From JAJACP01 sp964350245 (GTDB lineage Bacteria; Chlamydiota; Chlamydiia; Chlamydiales; JAAKFR01): DNA of 11,869 nt. The position numbers and the translations under genes were made by a program. The stretch is taken from assembly GCA_964350245.1 (NCBI GenBank), contig CAYGJC010000029.1, positions 1 through 11,869 of the forward strand. Reading direction: 5' to 3'. Positions 1 to 6,463 of this stretch are shown here, in pieces. The notes under the pieces were generated by a model. The model saw only the letters and a list, made by a program, of their open reading frames with translations, did not search any database and was not told where the DNA came from. Within the stretch, counting starts at the first letter, position 1. Every line of letters begins with the position of its first letter.

Positions 1-1
1 T

Positions 2-196
2 GTGCAAAGGCAAAGTGCTTAGACTGTGGCAAACACCTGGTAGCCCCCTTCCCTAAGTGAAGAAGGGAGTCGTTTTTTGGAAAGAGCTGTTTCACTCTGG
101 ATGACTCTGAAAAAGCAAGGAAGAGAGGTCCTACCTTTCTTTCAACAAGCCTACCAAGCTACTTTTCATCCTAAAGCCACAATCCCCGCTATCTAG
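2..196 (+). pseudogene. Degraded 3' end of an IS66-like transposase
   Basis: The reading frame that is open from 44 to the TAG at 194-196 encodes about 50 residues. These include GSRFLERAVSLW followed by a KKQGREVLPFF stretch. From memory, the C-terminal tails of IS66-like transposases look like this: a 'GSRFVERM' block, then 'R-QQGR-VL-FL', then a short tail ending near 'PSLL'. There is no plausible start codon ahead of the conserved block. The same frame is broken by TAG at 41-43 and another stop further upstream. A different frame is open from base 1 to the TGA at 58-60, so a frameshift near 44-58 is possible. No terminal inverted repeat or target duplication could be identified. I read it as a dead remnant. 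An ATG at 101 could begin a 31-codon ORF, but nothing supports it as a gene. The family assignment is from recognition only. Confidence 0.4.
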
Positions 197-204
197 CTAT
201 CCCT

Positions 205-233
205 CTGAACGGATACCCTCTCCTAAGTATAAG
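205..233 (+). promoter_or_regulatory. Possible sigma-70-type promoter for the 116-aa gene
   Basis: CTGAAC at 205-210 and TATAAG at 228-233 are separated by exactly 17 bases. The -10 matches TATAAT at five of six positions, but the -35 matches TTGACA at only three. Transcription would start near 240, about 27 bases before the start codon. A 6-bp inverted repeat (GATACC at 212-217, GGTATC at 233-238) overlaps the spacer and could be an operator or chance. This is a weak call based on spacing and the -10 only. Confidence 0.25.
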
Positions 234-266
234 GTATCTGCCTACTCAATTTAAAAAGGCTTATGT

Positions 267-617
267 ATGTCTCATTGGCTCCATTTTCCACCGGAAGAAA
301 TTTTAATTAACTGTGCCCATATTGTTTGTATTGAAACGGTAACATCGAATGATTGTCCCGAGAAAGATCAAATCGATGGATTCCATGCGATGAAAATCAC
401 AATGGCAAATGGAAAAGAATTTATTTTCCCCTATCACGAAGACAGCGATGGAGATAAGGTGCGTCAGCATACAGCTATTCTTGCCTGTGTTCCTTTCATC
501 ACTTTTTTTCTAGAGGGGGCTTTGATTCACGAGTGGAATTGGCCGATACTCATTTTAAGTATACTCGGACCGATCTTACTTTATCTAAACAACCAAAAAT
601 CGATTGAGTTTGATTAG
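267..617 (+). CDS. Hypothetical 116-aa protein with hydrophobic C-terminal half
   Basis: I do not recognise a family. The ATG at 267 is preceded by an AAAAAGG ribosome-binding site (253-259) with 7 bases of spacing, which supports it over the ATG at 263, whose frame closes after 15 codons. Residues 1-60 are soluble, with alternating hydrophobic positions (for example CAHIVCIETV at 16-25 and MKITMANGKEF at 42-52). This suggests a small beta-rich fold. An acidic turn, HEDSDGD, follows at 57-63. Two hydrophobic stretches follow, about residues 69-85 and 92-107, and could form a membrane hairpin. The tail is KSIEFD. The gene stands alone beside a transposase remnant and converges on the hydrolase gene with only six bases between stop codons, so the 3' ends of the two transcripts probably overlap. 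Real expression is likely given the ribosome-binding site, but the function is unknown. Confidence 0.6.
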   Translation: MSHWLHFPPEEILINCAHIVCIETVTSNDCPEKDQIDGFHAMKITMANGKEFIFPYHEDSDGDKVRQHTAILACVPFITFFLEGALIHEWNWPILILSILGPILLYLNNQKSIEFD

Positions 618-623
618 AATCAA

Positions 624-2195
624 CTAGTTACGAAATAACAATCTACGCAAAACTTCTTTCTGACGGCGCAGTTCCTTGAGTTCCCGCTCCAGCTCCTCTC
701 TGTTCTCTTCTGTGATCGTATCGATTAAATCCCTCTCGTGCAGAGAGATAATCTCAATCTCGTTACGTAAAAATTGTGCTTCCATCCGCCACCCAAAGAG
801 CCTGCGTACAAAACGGAAAAGGAGTTGAGTGGGGTCGTAGAGTTTGGGGAAAAAATTGAGATAATCAAACCGAGAGAGACGCTCAGTATTCTCTTTATTG
901 ATCTCCTCTTGAGTGGGCTCAAAGCTGACCCAATTTTCTGAGAGCGCCGTGATGTTTTGATGCGCTGGGAAGCCGTAGCGTACATTCAGCATAAACTTCA
1001 AAAGAACCGGCACCACCAAAAGACAATCTAGTAAACCAATGGGAGAGTAGCGCCAACGCTTTTTACCGAGAAAGATCGTCACGCGTCCAATCACAGAGGA
1101 TCCAATCCGCCAAAAGGCAAAATCATCAAGATTGGCCGTGACACAGATTTTATCTTGCCGCTCCTGATCCATAGAATGGTAAAATTCATGATCTCTTTGG
1201 TTAGGCATTGGAGGATTAAAGGCATAGACCCTTTCCACCAAATCGTGTGAGTAAAGACCAATCTGAATTGCCAGAGATCCCCCCATACTATGACCTGCAA
1301 CGATAGGACGGTGCCCCTGATCAAGCTCGCGTAAATGTTTGTGGATACGGCGCCACGAATGGGCATAGGCAGCTGTTGCCGAACCGTGAGCGGCAAAATT
1401 GGCCATGATCGAGCCGATCATCATCGGTTGTGAAGGCCAAAGCTCTGTTCCCTGGCAGAGATAAATCGGGATTGCCTCCTTCTCTAGAGGCACTAAACTA
1501 ACAGTGCGGACGCCTTCGGCAATTAAATGCTTGTGACACCGATACGAAATCAACCTCCCCTGTTGACTAAAACAGGGAACCTGCAGAGTTTTTCCTTCGA
1601 TTTCCCGATAGGCAGCGCCATGACTTAAAAGAGCTAAGGTAAGCCAGCGTCGCCTCACCGGATCCTCAATCCCTGCTGCACGCACAAGATCTTTCCGGAT
1701 ATTTTCGAGCTGTTCTCTGTCCTTTTTGAGTCGAAATAAAATGGAGAATTTAGGGAGAATCCCTGGGGGTGTAGCGTCTTCATCATAGTAAAGAGAGCTC
1801 TCTGCGTTCCATTCTACACGGAGGGGGTTGAGCTGAATACTCTTATCTGAAAGAGGTTCTCCCAGCCTTCTCCAGATCTTGCGAAAGAAATCTGTTGAAA
1901 GAGGGTCACCGAGCGCATACATACGCAAAAAACCATCTTCCCCGATAATGCGCGGTAAAACTTTAGGCCTTTTGAAATCTGACTCTTCAATCCAAAGAGC
2001 GCGCACAAAACGACTTGCCTCTTCCCAGGTGGTCAAATGCTTCACTTCCGCGACACACTGTGCGAAAACATGCGCCAGTGTTTCTCGATTCGCTTCCGGA
2101 TCTTGAGGTAGACGGGACTCAACTGTAAAATGATTCTCTTGTCGACAGATCCATCCCCTTCTTCCTGCTTGCGCGTAAATTTCAGCCAGTTTCAT
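624..2195 (-). CDS. Lipase-like alpha/beta-hydrolase with charged C-terminal helix
   Basis: The protein is predicted to have 523 residues from the ATG at 2195. A TTG at 2213 would add six residues; I prefer the ATG because neither start has a good ribosome-binding site. The key motif is VAGHSMGGSLA, the GHSxGG nucleophile elbow of lipases, with Ser303 as the predicted nucleophile. The following order resembles the fungal-type (Lipase_3) fold: a strand ending in the loop ANLDDFAFW (acid candidates Asp357/Asp358), then FPAHQN (His412 candidate). Between these lies a hydrophobic segment, about residues 385-404, that may sit on or in the membrane. Roughly the first 230 residues are not recognisable and lack a signal peptide. 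The last 40 residues are rich in Glu/Arg/Lys and likely form a coiled coil. The gene overlaps the yggS 3' end by 14 bases and is last in the minus-strand cluster. Substrate is unknown; a phospholipase or other acyl-ester hydrolase is an inference from the motif and the membrane-themed neighbours. Confidence 0.7.
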   Translation of the reverse strand: MKLAEIYAQAGRRGWICRQENHFTVESRLPQDPEANRETLAHVFAQCVAEVKHLTTWEEASRFVRALWIEESDFKRPKVLPRIIGEDGFLRMYALGDPLSTDFFRKIWRRLGEPLSDKSIQLNPLRVEWNAESSLYYDEDATPPGILPKFSILFRLKKDREQLENIRKDLVRAAGIEDPVRRRWLTLALLSHGAAYREIEGKTLQVPCFSQQGRLISYRCHKHLIAEGVRTVSLVPLEKEAIPIYLCQGTELWPSQPMMIGSIMANFAAHGSATAAYAHSWRRIHKHLRELDQGHRPIVAGHSMGGSLAIQIGLYSHDLVERVYAFNPPMPNQRDHEFYHSMDQERQDKICVTANLDDFAFWRIGSSVIGRVTIFLGKKRWRYSPIGLLDCLLVVPVLLKFMLNVRYGFPAHQNITALSENWVSFEPTQEEINKENTERLSRFDYLNFFPKLYDPTQLLFRFVRRLFGWRMEAQFLRNEIEIISLHERDLIDTITEENREELERELKELRRQKEVLRRLLFRN

Positions 2196-2823
2196 CAAAA
2201 ATAGCCGTTCCAATACGTACTAATGTCGCCCCCTCCTCTATTGCAATGACGTGATCTGAACTCATCCCCATTGAGAGAGTCGACAGATCTACCTCTTTCC
2301 CTCCTCTGCTCTGCAGACGGTCACGAAGTTGACGCAGCTTTGCAAAAGAGTCGCGAATAATAGACTCATTATCTGTTAAGGGCGCCATTGTCATTAATCC
2401 TTTCACCTCAATCCCCTCTAAATCCAAAAGAACGGGAAAAACCGCCTCCCACTCCTCAGGGCGAAGCCCGCTTTTCGAGGTCTCTCCAGACGTATTCGCT
2501 TCCAAAAGAATGGGCGTGCGCAGACCTCGCTGAAGACTGGAGCGCGAAATCTTACGTGCTAATTCAGCCGAGTCGACCGAATGAATCAAAACAAACCGCC
2601 CGATCACTTTACTGATTTTGTTACTCTGCAGCTTGCCAATAAAGTGCCACCTCACATCGGCTGGCATCTGCTCCATTTTTTCAAATGCCTCCTGAACACG
2701 GTTTTCCCCAAAGTCCCGTACTCCAGCTGCGTATACTTTGAGCATTTCCGTAACCGAGCGCCCTTTTGAAACAGCCACCAAAGTGACACCCTTCAAATCT
2801 GCCAAAAGAGAAGCTAAACTCAA
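2182..2823 (-). CDS. yggS: YggS/PLPBP family pyridoxal-phosphate homeostasis protein
   Basis: This is the PLP-binding alanine-racemase-like barrel protein that buffers intracellular pyridoxal 5'-phosphate. It acts in the cytosol and has no known catalytic reaction. Family landmarks are in order: LVAVSKG with the PLP-lysine at Lys20, DFGENRVQEA (37-46), WHFIGKLQSNK (59-69), HSVDS (81-85), TSGETSKSG (111-119), GLMTMAP (142-148), the phosphate-binding LSMGMSSD (183-190) and GATLVRIGTAIF (198-209). At 213 residues it is slightly shorter than usual. Only 12 residues precede the first strand, so the N-terminal helix is clipped. The start is TTG: the first downstream in-frame ATG would delete the PLP-lysine, and GAAAGGG lies five bases upstream. 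The TTG overlaps the preceding stop by 4 bases (TTGA), which implies translational coupling. Confidence 0.93.
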   Translation of the reverse strand: MSLASLLADLKGVTLVAVSKGRSVTEMLKVYAAGVRDFGENRVQEAFEKMEQMPADVRWHFIGKLQSNKISKVIGRFVLIHSVDSAELARKISRSSLQRGLRTPILLEANTSGETSKSGLRPEEWEAVFPVLLDLEGIEVKGLMTMAPLTDNESIIRDSFAKLRQLRDRLQSRGGKEVDLSTLSMGMSSDHVIAIEEGATLVRIGTAIFDETG

Positions 2824-3272
2824 GAGAGCCCTTTCGGTTCTCCCAAAATTTCTGATAAAATAATCATCGCCTGTTTGGGATTGTGTTTTTTGATCACATC
2901 TTGAATCACGTCTCGCTGCGTCAGCTTTTTTTGCGTCTCTATAATATATGCGTCACTCACGATGCGCTCTTTAAATTGCGGATCGACACGCGTTTCAAGA
3001 TGGCGCTCTTCAATCTGGGATTCAAGCTCCCTCTTTGTCACCTCCGACTGAAAAGAGAAGTCCTTCTTTACCAAACCCTTTGTTTTAGGCAGTGTGCGCA
3101 CAGTCTCAAGCGGGGGTGGAGGAGGCACAGATTCCTCCTCTTCTTCCTCCATCTCATACAGTTCTTCAGCCCTTTCTGTTTTCTTTTTGTCCACTAATAG
3201 CTTCCGCAACAAGGGCACTAAGAAAATCAAGAGAATAATGAAAAAACCGATCAGATCACTAAACCAATCCAT
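2820..3272 (-). CDS. Hypothetical membrane-anchored protein downstream of floA
   Basis: I do not recognise a named family for this 150-residue protein. Residues about 5-25 form one strongly hydrophobic helix, followed by the basic cluster RKLLVDKKK, so the rest is predicted to be cytoplasmic by the positive-inside rule. Next come an acidic run of six glutamates (42-47) and five prolines (50-54), probably disordered. A basic/polar linker and a helical region rich in Glu/Arg (79-96) follow. The C-terminal part has TQRDVIQDVIKKH followed by a short hydrophobic motif, AMIILSEILGEP (135-146). The ATG at 3272 lies three bases after the floA stop. Its own stop overlaps the yggS start. Tight packing behind floA suggests a role with FloA, perhaps as a membrane adaptor whose C-terminal motif docks a partner. 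That is inference from position only. Confidence 0.75.
   Translation of the reverse strand: MDWFSDLIGFFIILLIFLVPLLRKLLVDKKKTERAEELYEMEEEEEESVPPPPPLETVRTLPKTKGLVKKDFSFQSEVTKRELESQIEERHLETRVDPQFKERIVSDAYIIETQKKLTQRDVIQDVIKKHNPKQAMIILSEILGEPKGLS
2829..2835 (-). promoter_or_regulatory. Ribosome-binding site deciding the yggS TTG start
   Basis: Read on the minus strand, GAAAGGG sits five bases before the TTG at 2823. It lies inside the last codons of the upstream gene. It is the main evidence that yggS begins at this non-ATG codon, because no upstream ATG is available in that frame close by and the next ATG is past the essential PLP-lysine. Confidence 0.6.
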
Positions 3273-3275
3273 ACC

Positions 3276-4298
3276 CTATTGCTGCAGCGGCCCCTCTTCA
3301 TTCTCCTCTGGCTTAGCAATGGTTTCGCGCATTGCCGTATCTGCTTGCACGTTTTTGAGTCGCAGATAATCCATGTAGCCCAAATTTCCCGCACGAAGTG
3401 CATCGGCGATCGCCATTGGAATCTTTGCTTCTGCTTCCACAAAGCGAGCGCGCATATCTTCTACCTTGGCCAAATTCTCTCTTTCCATTGCAACTGCCAT
3501 TGCACGTCTTTCCTCAGCCTTTGCTTGTGCAATCCGCTTGTCTGATTCGGCTCGGTCGGCTCTCAAGCGTGCCCCGATGTTCTCGCCAACGGTGATATAG
3601 GCAATATCAATAGAAAGAATTTCAAACGCTGTTTGCGAATCTAGTCCTCTATCCAATACGAGCTGCGAGATCCGCTGTGGATTTCCCAATACATCCAGGT
3701 GTGTGTCAGCCTGACCAATTGCATTGACGATCCCTTCACCCACACGTGCAATAATCGTCTCTTCGGTTGCCCCTCCAACCAGCTGAGCCAGGTTTGTACG
3801 TACCGTCACGCGAGCGCTGCAAAGAAGCTGCACCCCATCCTTGGCAACTCCCACAATATAGTCTCCCTGGACGCTCTTGTTGGACGGACAATCAATTACC
3901 TTTGGATTGACGGAAGTGCGAACAGCGTCCAGAATATCTCTTCCTGCTAAATCGATGGCTGTCGCCTGCTTCCAAGAGAGTGGAATATTGGCCTTATCTG
4001 CCGCAATCATGGCTCGTACGACCTCTAAAACACGTCCACCGGCTAGATAATGTGTCTCCAAATCATTCACTTCAATCTGCTTAAGCCCTGCCTTATAAGC
4101 ATTGATGCGGGCGTTTACAATTACCTTGGGTGGAATTTTTCTCAGGCTCATTCCAATGATATTAAACAGCGCGATTGGTGTTCCGGACACAAATGCCTGA
4201 AACCAAAGACTGATAAATCTCCCCACAATCGCCAGTACGACCAACAAGACGATCGCCAAAACGATAATCAAGATGTAAAATTCGACTAATATATCCAT
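3276..4298 (-). CDS. floA: FloA, flotillin-like membrane scaffold protein
   Basis: FloA proteins oligomerise on the inner face of the membrane and organise functional membrane microdomains. This 340-residue protein matches the Bacillus FloA (YqfA) family, usually about 330 residues, along its length. A hydrophobic N-terminal anchor spans about 8-26, with a second hydrophobic stretch to about 50. The SPFH-like body includes RKIPPKVIVNARI (53-65), QGDYIVGVAKDG (144-155), LVGGATEETIIARVGEGI (173-190) and GLDSQTAFEILSIDIA (218-233). A long Ala/Glu-rich coiled coil (about 247-292, with IAQAKAEERRAMAVA) follows, then GNLGYMDYLRLKN. The tail ENEEGPLQQ is acidic and specific to this protein. The ATG overlaps the upstream nfeD stop by one base (TAATG) with no clear ribosome-binding site, so translation is probably coupled. 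The order long NfeD - short NfeD - FloA mirrors the yqeZ-yqfA pairing of Bacillus. Confidence 0.95.
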   Translation of the reverse strand: MDILVEFYILIIVLAIVLLVVLAIVGRFISLWFQAFVSGTPIALFNIIGMSLRKIPPKVIVNARINAYKAGLKQIEVNDLETHYLAGGRVLEVVRAMIAADKANIPLSWKQATAIDLAGRDILDAVRTSVNPKVIDCPSNKSVQGDYIVGVAKDGVQLLCSARVTVRTNLAQLVGGATEETIIARVGEGIVNAIGQADTHLDVLGNPQRISQLVLDRGLDSQTAFEILSIDIAYITVGENIGARLRADRAESDKRIAQAKAEERRAMAVAMERENLAKVEDMRARFVEAEAKIPMAIADALRAGNLGYMDYLRLKNVQADTAMRETIAKPEENEEGPLQQ

Positions 4299-4768
4299 TA
4301 CTTTGACTCACTTTTTACAATTAAATGGGCGCCTTGGCCACCCACGACCACAATTTTTGATCCCTTCACTACATAGCCTGTTTTTGAAACAGCCTGATAC
4401 CGCTTTCCACTCACAAGAATATGCCCTGCCGGTTTTAAGTCTGAGAGTGCTTCGCCCTCCTTTCCAATCAACTCTTTATCATAAGAGGAGGCCACATATC
4501 CCTCTTGAGCAGTGTGCAGGAAAATTCCTTTAGCCCGCCCTGTCTTAATCCGCCAGATGGCAAACCAAATGAGTACTCCCATCCCAATCAAAGAGCCGAT
4601 TACATACAAGGCAACCGCAATAGCTGACTGTGCATTTAGGGCAAAAAGCACAATGCTAACCAGAACCAAAAGGGCGCCAATAGCGCCCATAATCCCACCC
4701 GGAAGAAAAAATTCTAGAAAAATCATCAAAAAGCCAACGCCCAGCAGCAGAAATGTGCCCCAATTCAT
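4298..4768 (-). CDS. Short NfeD-family membrane protein with OB domain
   Basis: NfeD short forms pair three or so membrane helices with a soluble beta-barrel (OB-fold) domain and act with flotillin-type proteins. Here hydrophobic segments lie at about residues 5-22, 26-44 and 49-72, followed by the basic stretch WRIKTGRAKG. The C-terminal OB-like domain, about 100-152, has the family pattern IGKEGEALSDLKPAG, then ILVSGKRYQAVS, a GYVVKGSKIVVV strand and a final HLIVK strand. At 156 residues it is typical for the short form. The ATG overlaps the stop of the long NfeD gene by four bases (ATGA), and a good ribosome-binding site (GAGGAG) precedes it. The stop overlaps the floA start. The similarity of its OB domain to that of the upstream protein suggests two paralogues made as a pair, perhaps interacting in one membrane complex with FloA. 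Confidence 0.9.
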   Translation of the reverse strand: MNWGTFLLLGVGFLMIFLEFFLPGGIMGAIGALLVLVSIVLFALNAQSAIAVALYVIGSLIGMGVLIWFAIWRIKTGRAKGIFLHTAQEGYVASSYDKELIGKEGEALSDLKPAGHILVSGKRYQAVSKTGYVVKGSKIVVVGGQGAHLIVKSESK

Positions 4769-6342
4769 TCTGTCTCCTCGACAATCATCTTACTTCCCTC
4801 AATCCCGATCACACGCACTTTCGTGCCTTTTTGCAGAAATTTTCCACTACTTACCGCATCATAGGGTTCTCCCTCGATTTCAACGCGGCCTGCCGTTCTT
4901 AGAGGAGAAATGACCACTCCCTCGGAGCCCACTTTTGGCAAATGCTCTTTAGCTAATCCTGCCACATAACCCTTTTCTGCCTCTTGCTCTCCACGTAATA
5001 CAAGCGGAGAAAAAAGCGCAAACCGCGGCATGACATACTTAGCCAAAAGGGCAATCGTGATCACCCCTACAACCACCGCGCCGGCCAGCCACACCACTCT
5101 TTCAAAAATAAACTCCCCAGCTGCATTTAAGGTTTGAGTGTCAAAATCGAAATCAATCTGGCCAATTCCGGGCAGCAGCAAAACAAACAGAGCGCCCACA
5201 GCCAAGATGATTCCAATGATGCCCGTAATCCCAAATCCTGGAAGAACAAAAAGTTCCACCAAAATAAGGGCCACACCTACCCCAAGAAAAATAAATTCGA
5301 GCCAACCTGCTGCCTCTAATGCAAAACTCGAGAGAATAATCAATCCTAGGCAGACTAAACCAATGATTCCCGGAAAACCAAAACCCGGTGTGCTCATCTC
5401 CATATAAAAGCCGATCAAGAGGCCCAAAAAGAGGATCGAGGTGACAATAGGAGAGCCCAAAAACGCAAAAAACTGCGTCTTCCAATCCATTTTATAGGAC
5501 TTGATCACCGCATTGGGAATGCCCTTGAAGAAAGGGTAGGTGAAAAGAAGTTCCTGAGTGGCCGCCCACTCTCCTTTCTCTTTTTGTTCATCTGAGATCG
5601 GTACTAGCTTGACCGGTAGAAGACGTAAGTCAGAAACGCCCAACTCAAGCATTTGCTGTGAGTTCAGTGTGAGCAGCTTACCTTTTTTTGTGATCACTTC
5701 ATCGGTAGCTAGAATATCCTCATCTTTGCTTAAATCTACGACCTTTCCATCTCGCACAACCAAAACCAGATCAGCATCAACCATGGCCTCTGCGATCAAG
5801 GGATTACGGTCGAAGTAGGCAGCCCGGTTGGCAAAATCAGCGCGAATAGCTGAGTTGACCTTCTCAGAGGTAGCCTCACCCGTCTGTGTAACAGGAGCAG
5901 CTGCTCCCATGCTTGCATCTTTGACAGCAGCGATGTAGCGGCACGAGTAGGCAAGCATCGCACCAGCTGAGATGGCCCAGTTATTCACAACAGCGACAAC
6001 AGGAATGTCATACTGCGTGTCGATCTCCTTAAGGGCATCTGATATTTTCTGAGCAGCAAAGACTTGACCACCGGGCGTGTCGAGTTCAAGAATGATGAAG
6101 ATCGGCTTCACTTCATCGCGGAAGTAGTCGAGCGCTTTTCGGATGTAGATGAAGGTCCCTTGCCCGATTTGCGTCTCGTGTCCTCCGACGTAGATATGCC
6201 CGACGGTATTTGGTCCCGTTTCGGTATAGGAAATGTGTTGTTCTAGACTTTGATTGAGCGCCTCAGGGGAGACAGCGAGGTTTGCAAAGCCGCTGACACA
6301 AAAAAGTAGTAGAGAGAGAATCCATCGCATAGGCTGCATCAT
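4765..6342 (-). CDS. Long NfeD protein: membrane-bound ClpP-class serine protease
   Basis: This 525-residue protein has the full NfeD1b/YqeZ architecture. A signal peptide or anchor spans residues 1 to about 20. A ClpP/SppA-type protease domain follows, about 45-245, with LELDTPGGQVF (85-95), NNWAISAGAML (120-130) and SMGAAAP (144-150). By comparison with the Pyrococcus homologue, which has a Ser-Lys dyad, Ser125 in ISAGA is the likely nucleophile and Lys161 (SEKVNSAIR) the general base. Both are present, so the protease looks active. The region 295-435 holds several membrane helices with glycine/proline-rich turns (STPGFGFPG, LPGFGITG). The C-terminal OB domain starts near 465 (VGSEGVVISPLRTAG) and ends in KMIVEETE. 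The protease domain should face outside the cytoplasm. Start: ATGATG at 6342/6339, with only a weak AGG ahead. The family cleaves stomatin/flotillin-like partners in archaea; FloA as the partner here is inferred from the operon. Confidence 0.95.
   Translation of the reverse strand: MMQPMRWILSLLLFCVSGFANLAVSPEALNQSLEQHISYTETGPNTVGHIYVGGHETQIGQGTFIYIRKALDYFRDEVKPIFIILELDTPGGQVFAAQKISDALKEIDTQYDIPVVAVVNNWAISAGAMLAYSCRYIAAVKDASMGAAAPVTQTGEATSEKVNSAIRADFANRAAYFDRNPLIAEAMVDADLVLVVRDGKVVDLSKDEDILATDEVITKKGKLLTLNSQQMLELGVSDLRLLPVKLVPISDEQKEKGEWAATQELLFTYPFFKGIPNAVIKSYKMDWKTQFFAFLGSPIVTSILFLGLLIGFYMEMSTPGFGFPGIIGLVCLGLIILSSFALEAAGWLEFIFLGVGVALILVELFVLPGFGITGIIGIILAVGALFVLLLPGIGQIDFDFDTQTLNAAGEFIFERVVWLAGAVVVGVITIALLAKYVMPRFALFSPLVLRGEQEAEKGYVAGLAKEHLPKVGSEGVVISPLRTAGRVEIEGEPYDAVSSGKFLQKGTKVRVIGIEGSKMIVEETE
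4774..4779 (-). promoter_or_regulatory. Strong ribosome-binding site for the short nfeD gene
   Basis: On the minus strand GAGGAG stands five bases ahead of the ATG at 4768, inside the last codons of the long nfeD gene. It is the clearest Shine-Dalgarno sequence in the window. Its position suggests the short NfeD is translated at a high level independently of, as well as coupled to, the upstream gene. Confidence 0.6.
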
Positions 6343-6397
6343 GCCTGAGCAAACTTTTTCTTACTAGTGATCCGTCACAACACATCGGAATGACAGC

Positions 6398-6441
6398 TAC
6401 CTAGAAATTTCAAAATCCCACTTTAAAATTTCTACCAGGTA
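6398..6441 (-). other. Stem-loop between hemL and the nfeD-floA cluster
   Basis: A perfect 9-bp inverted repeat (TAGAAATTT at 6402-6410, AAATTTCTA at 6426-6434) encloses a 15-base loop. It is extended by a further 4 bp (TACC 6398-6401 with GGTA 6438-6441) across a 3-base bulge. It lies in the 121-bp gap 22 bases past the hemL stop. No run of T follows on either strand, so it is not a standard intrinsic terminator. It could be an RNA processing or stability element that separates hemL from the downstream genes, or a protein-binding site. No convincing promoter was seen for the long nfeD gene in this gap. Confidence 0.5.
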
Positions 6442-6463
6442 AGAAGCATTTCTCAGTCAAGCT

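Noticed and set aside
46..78. Hairpin CCCTTC/GAAGGG followed by six T, resembling an intrinsic terminator
   Set aside because: The stem is only 6 bp with a 10-base loop, the T-run starts five bases after the stem, and the segment lies inside the transposase-like reading frame, so it is more simply explained as coding remnant.
610..623. TTGATT/AATCAA inverted repeat across two convergent stop codons as a bidirectional terminator
   Set aside because: Only two bases separate the arms, it is AT-rich and lacks T-tracts, so it cannot form a stable terminator hairpin.
3094..3369. Plus-strand frame with a Gly run and Ser run
   Set aside because: It is the complement of the Pro5/Glu6 stretch of the minus-strand 150-aa gene, a low-complexity shadow.
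5153..5485. 110-codon minus-strand frame inside the long nfeD gene
   Set aside because: Same strand, shifted frame over the membrane-helix region of a clear NfeD protein; composition reflects the shifted codons rather than a protein family.
6454..6460. TTGACT on the minus strand as a -35 box for the nfeD-floA cluster
   Set aside because: No acceptable -10 hexamer lies 16-18 bases downstream; the best nearby match, TGGTAG, is poor.
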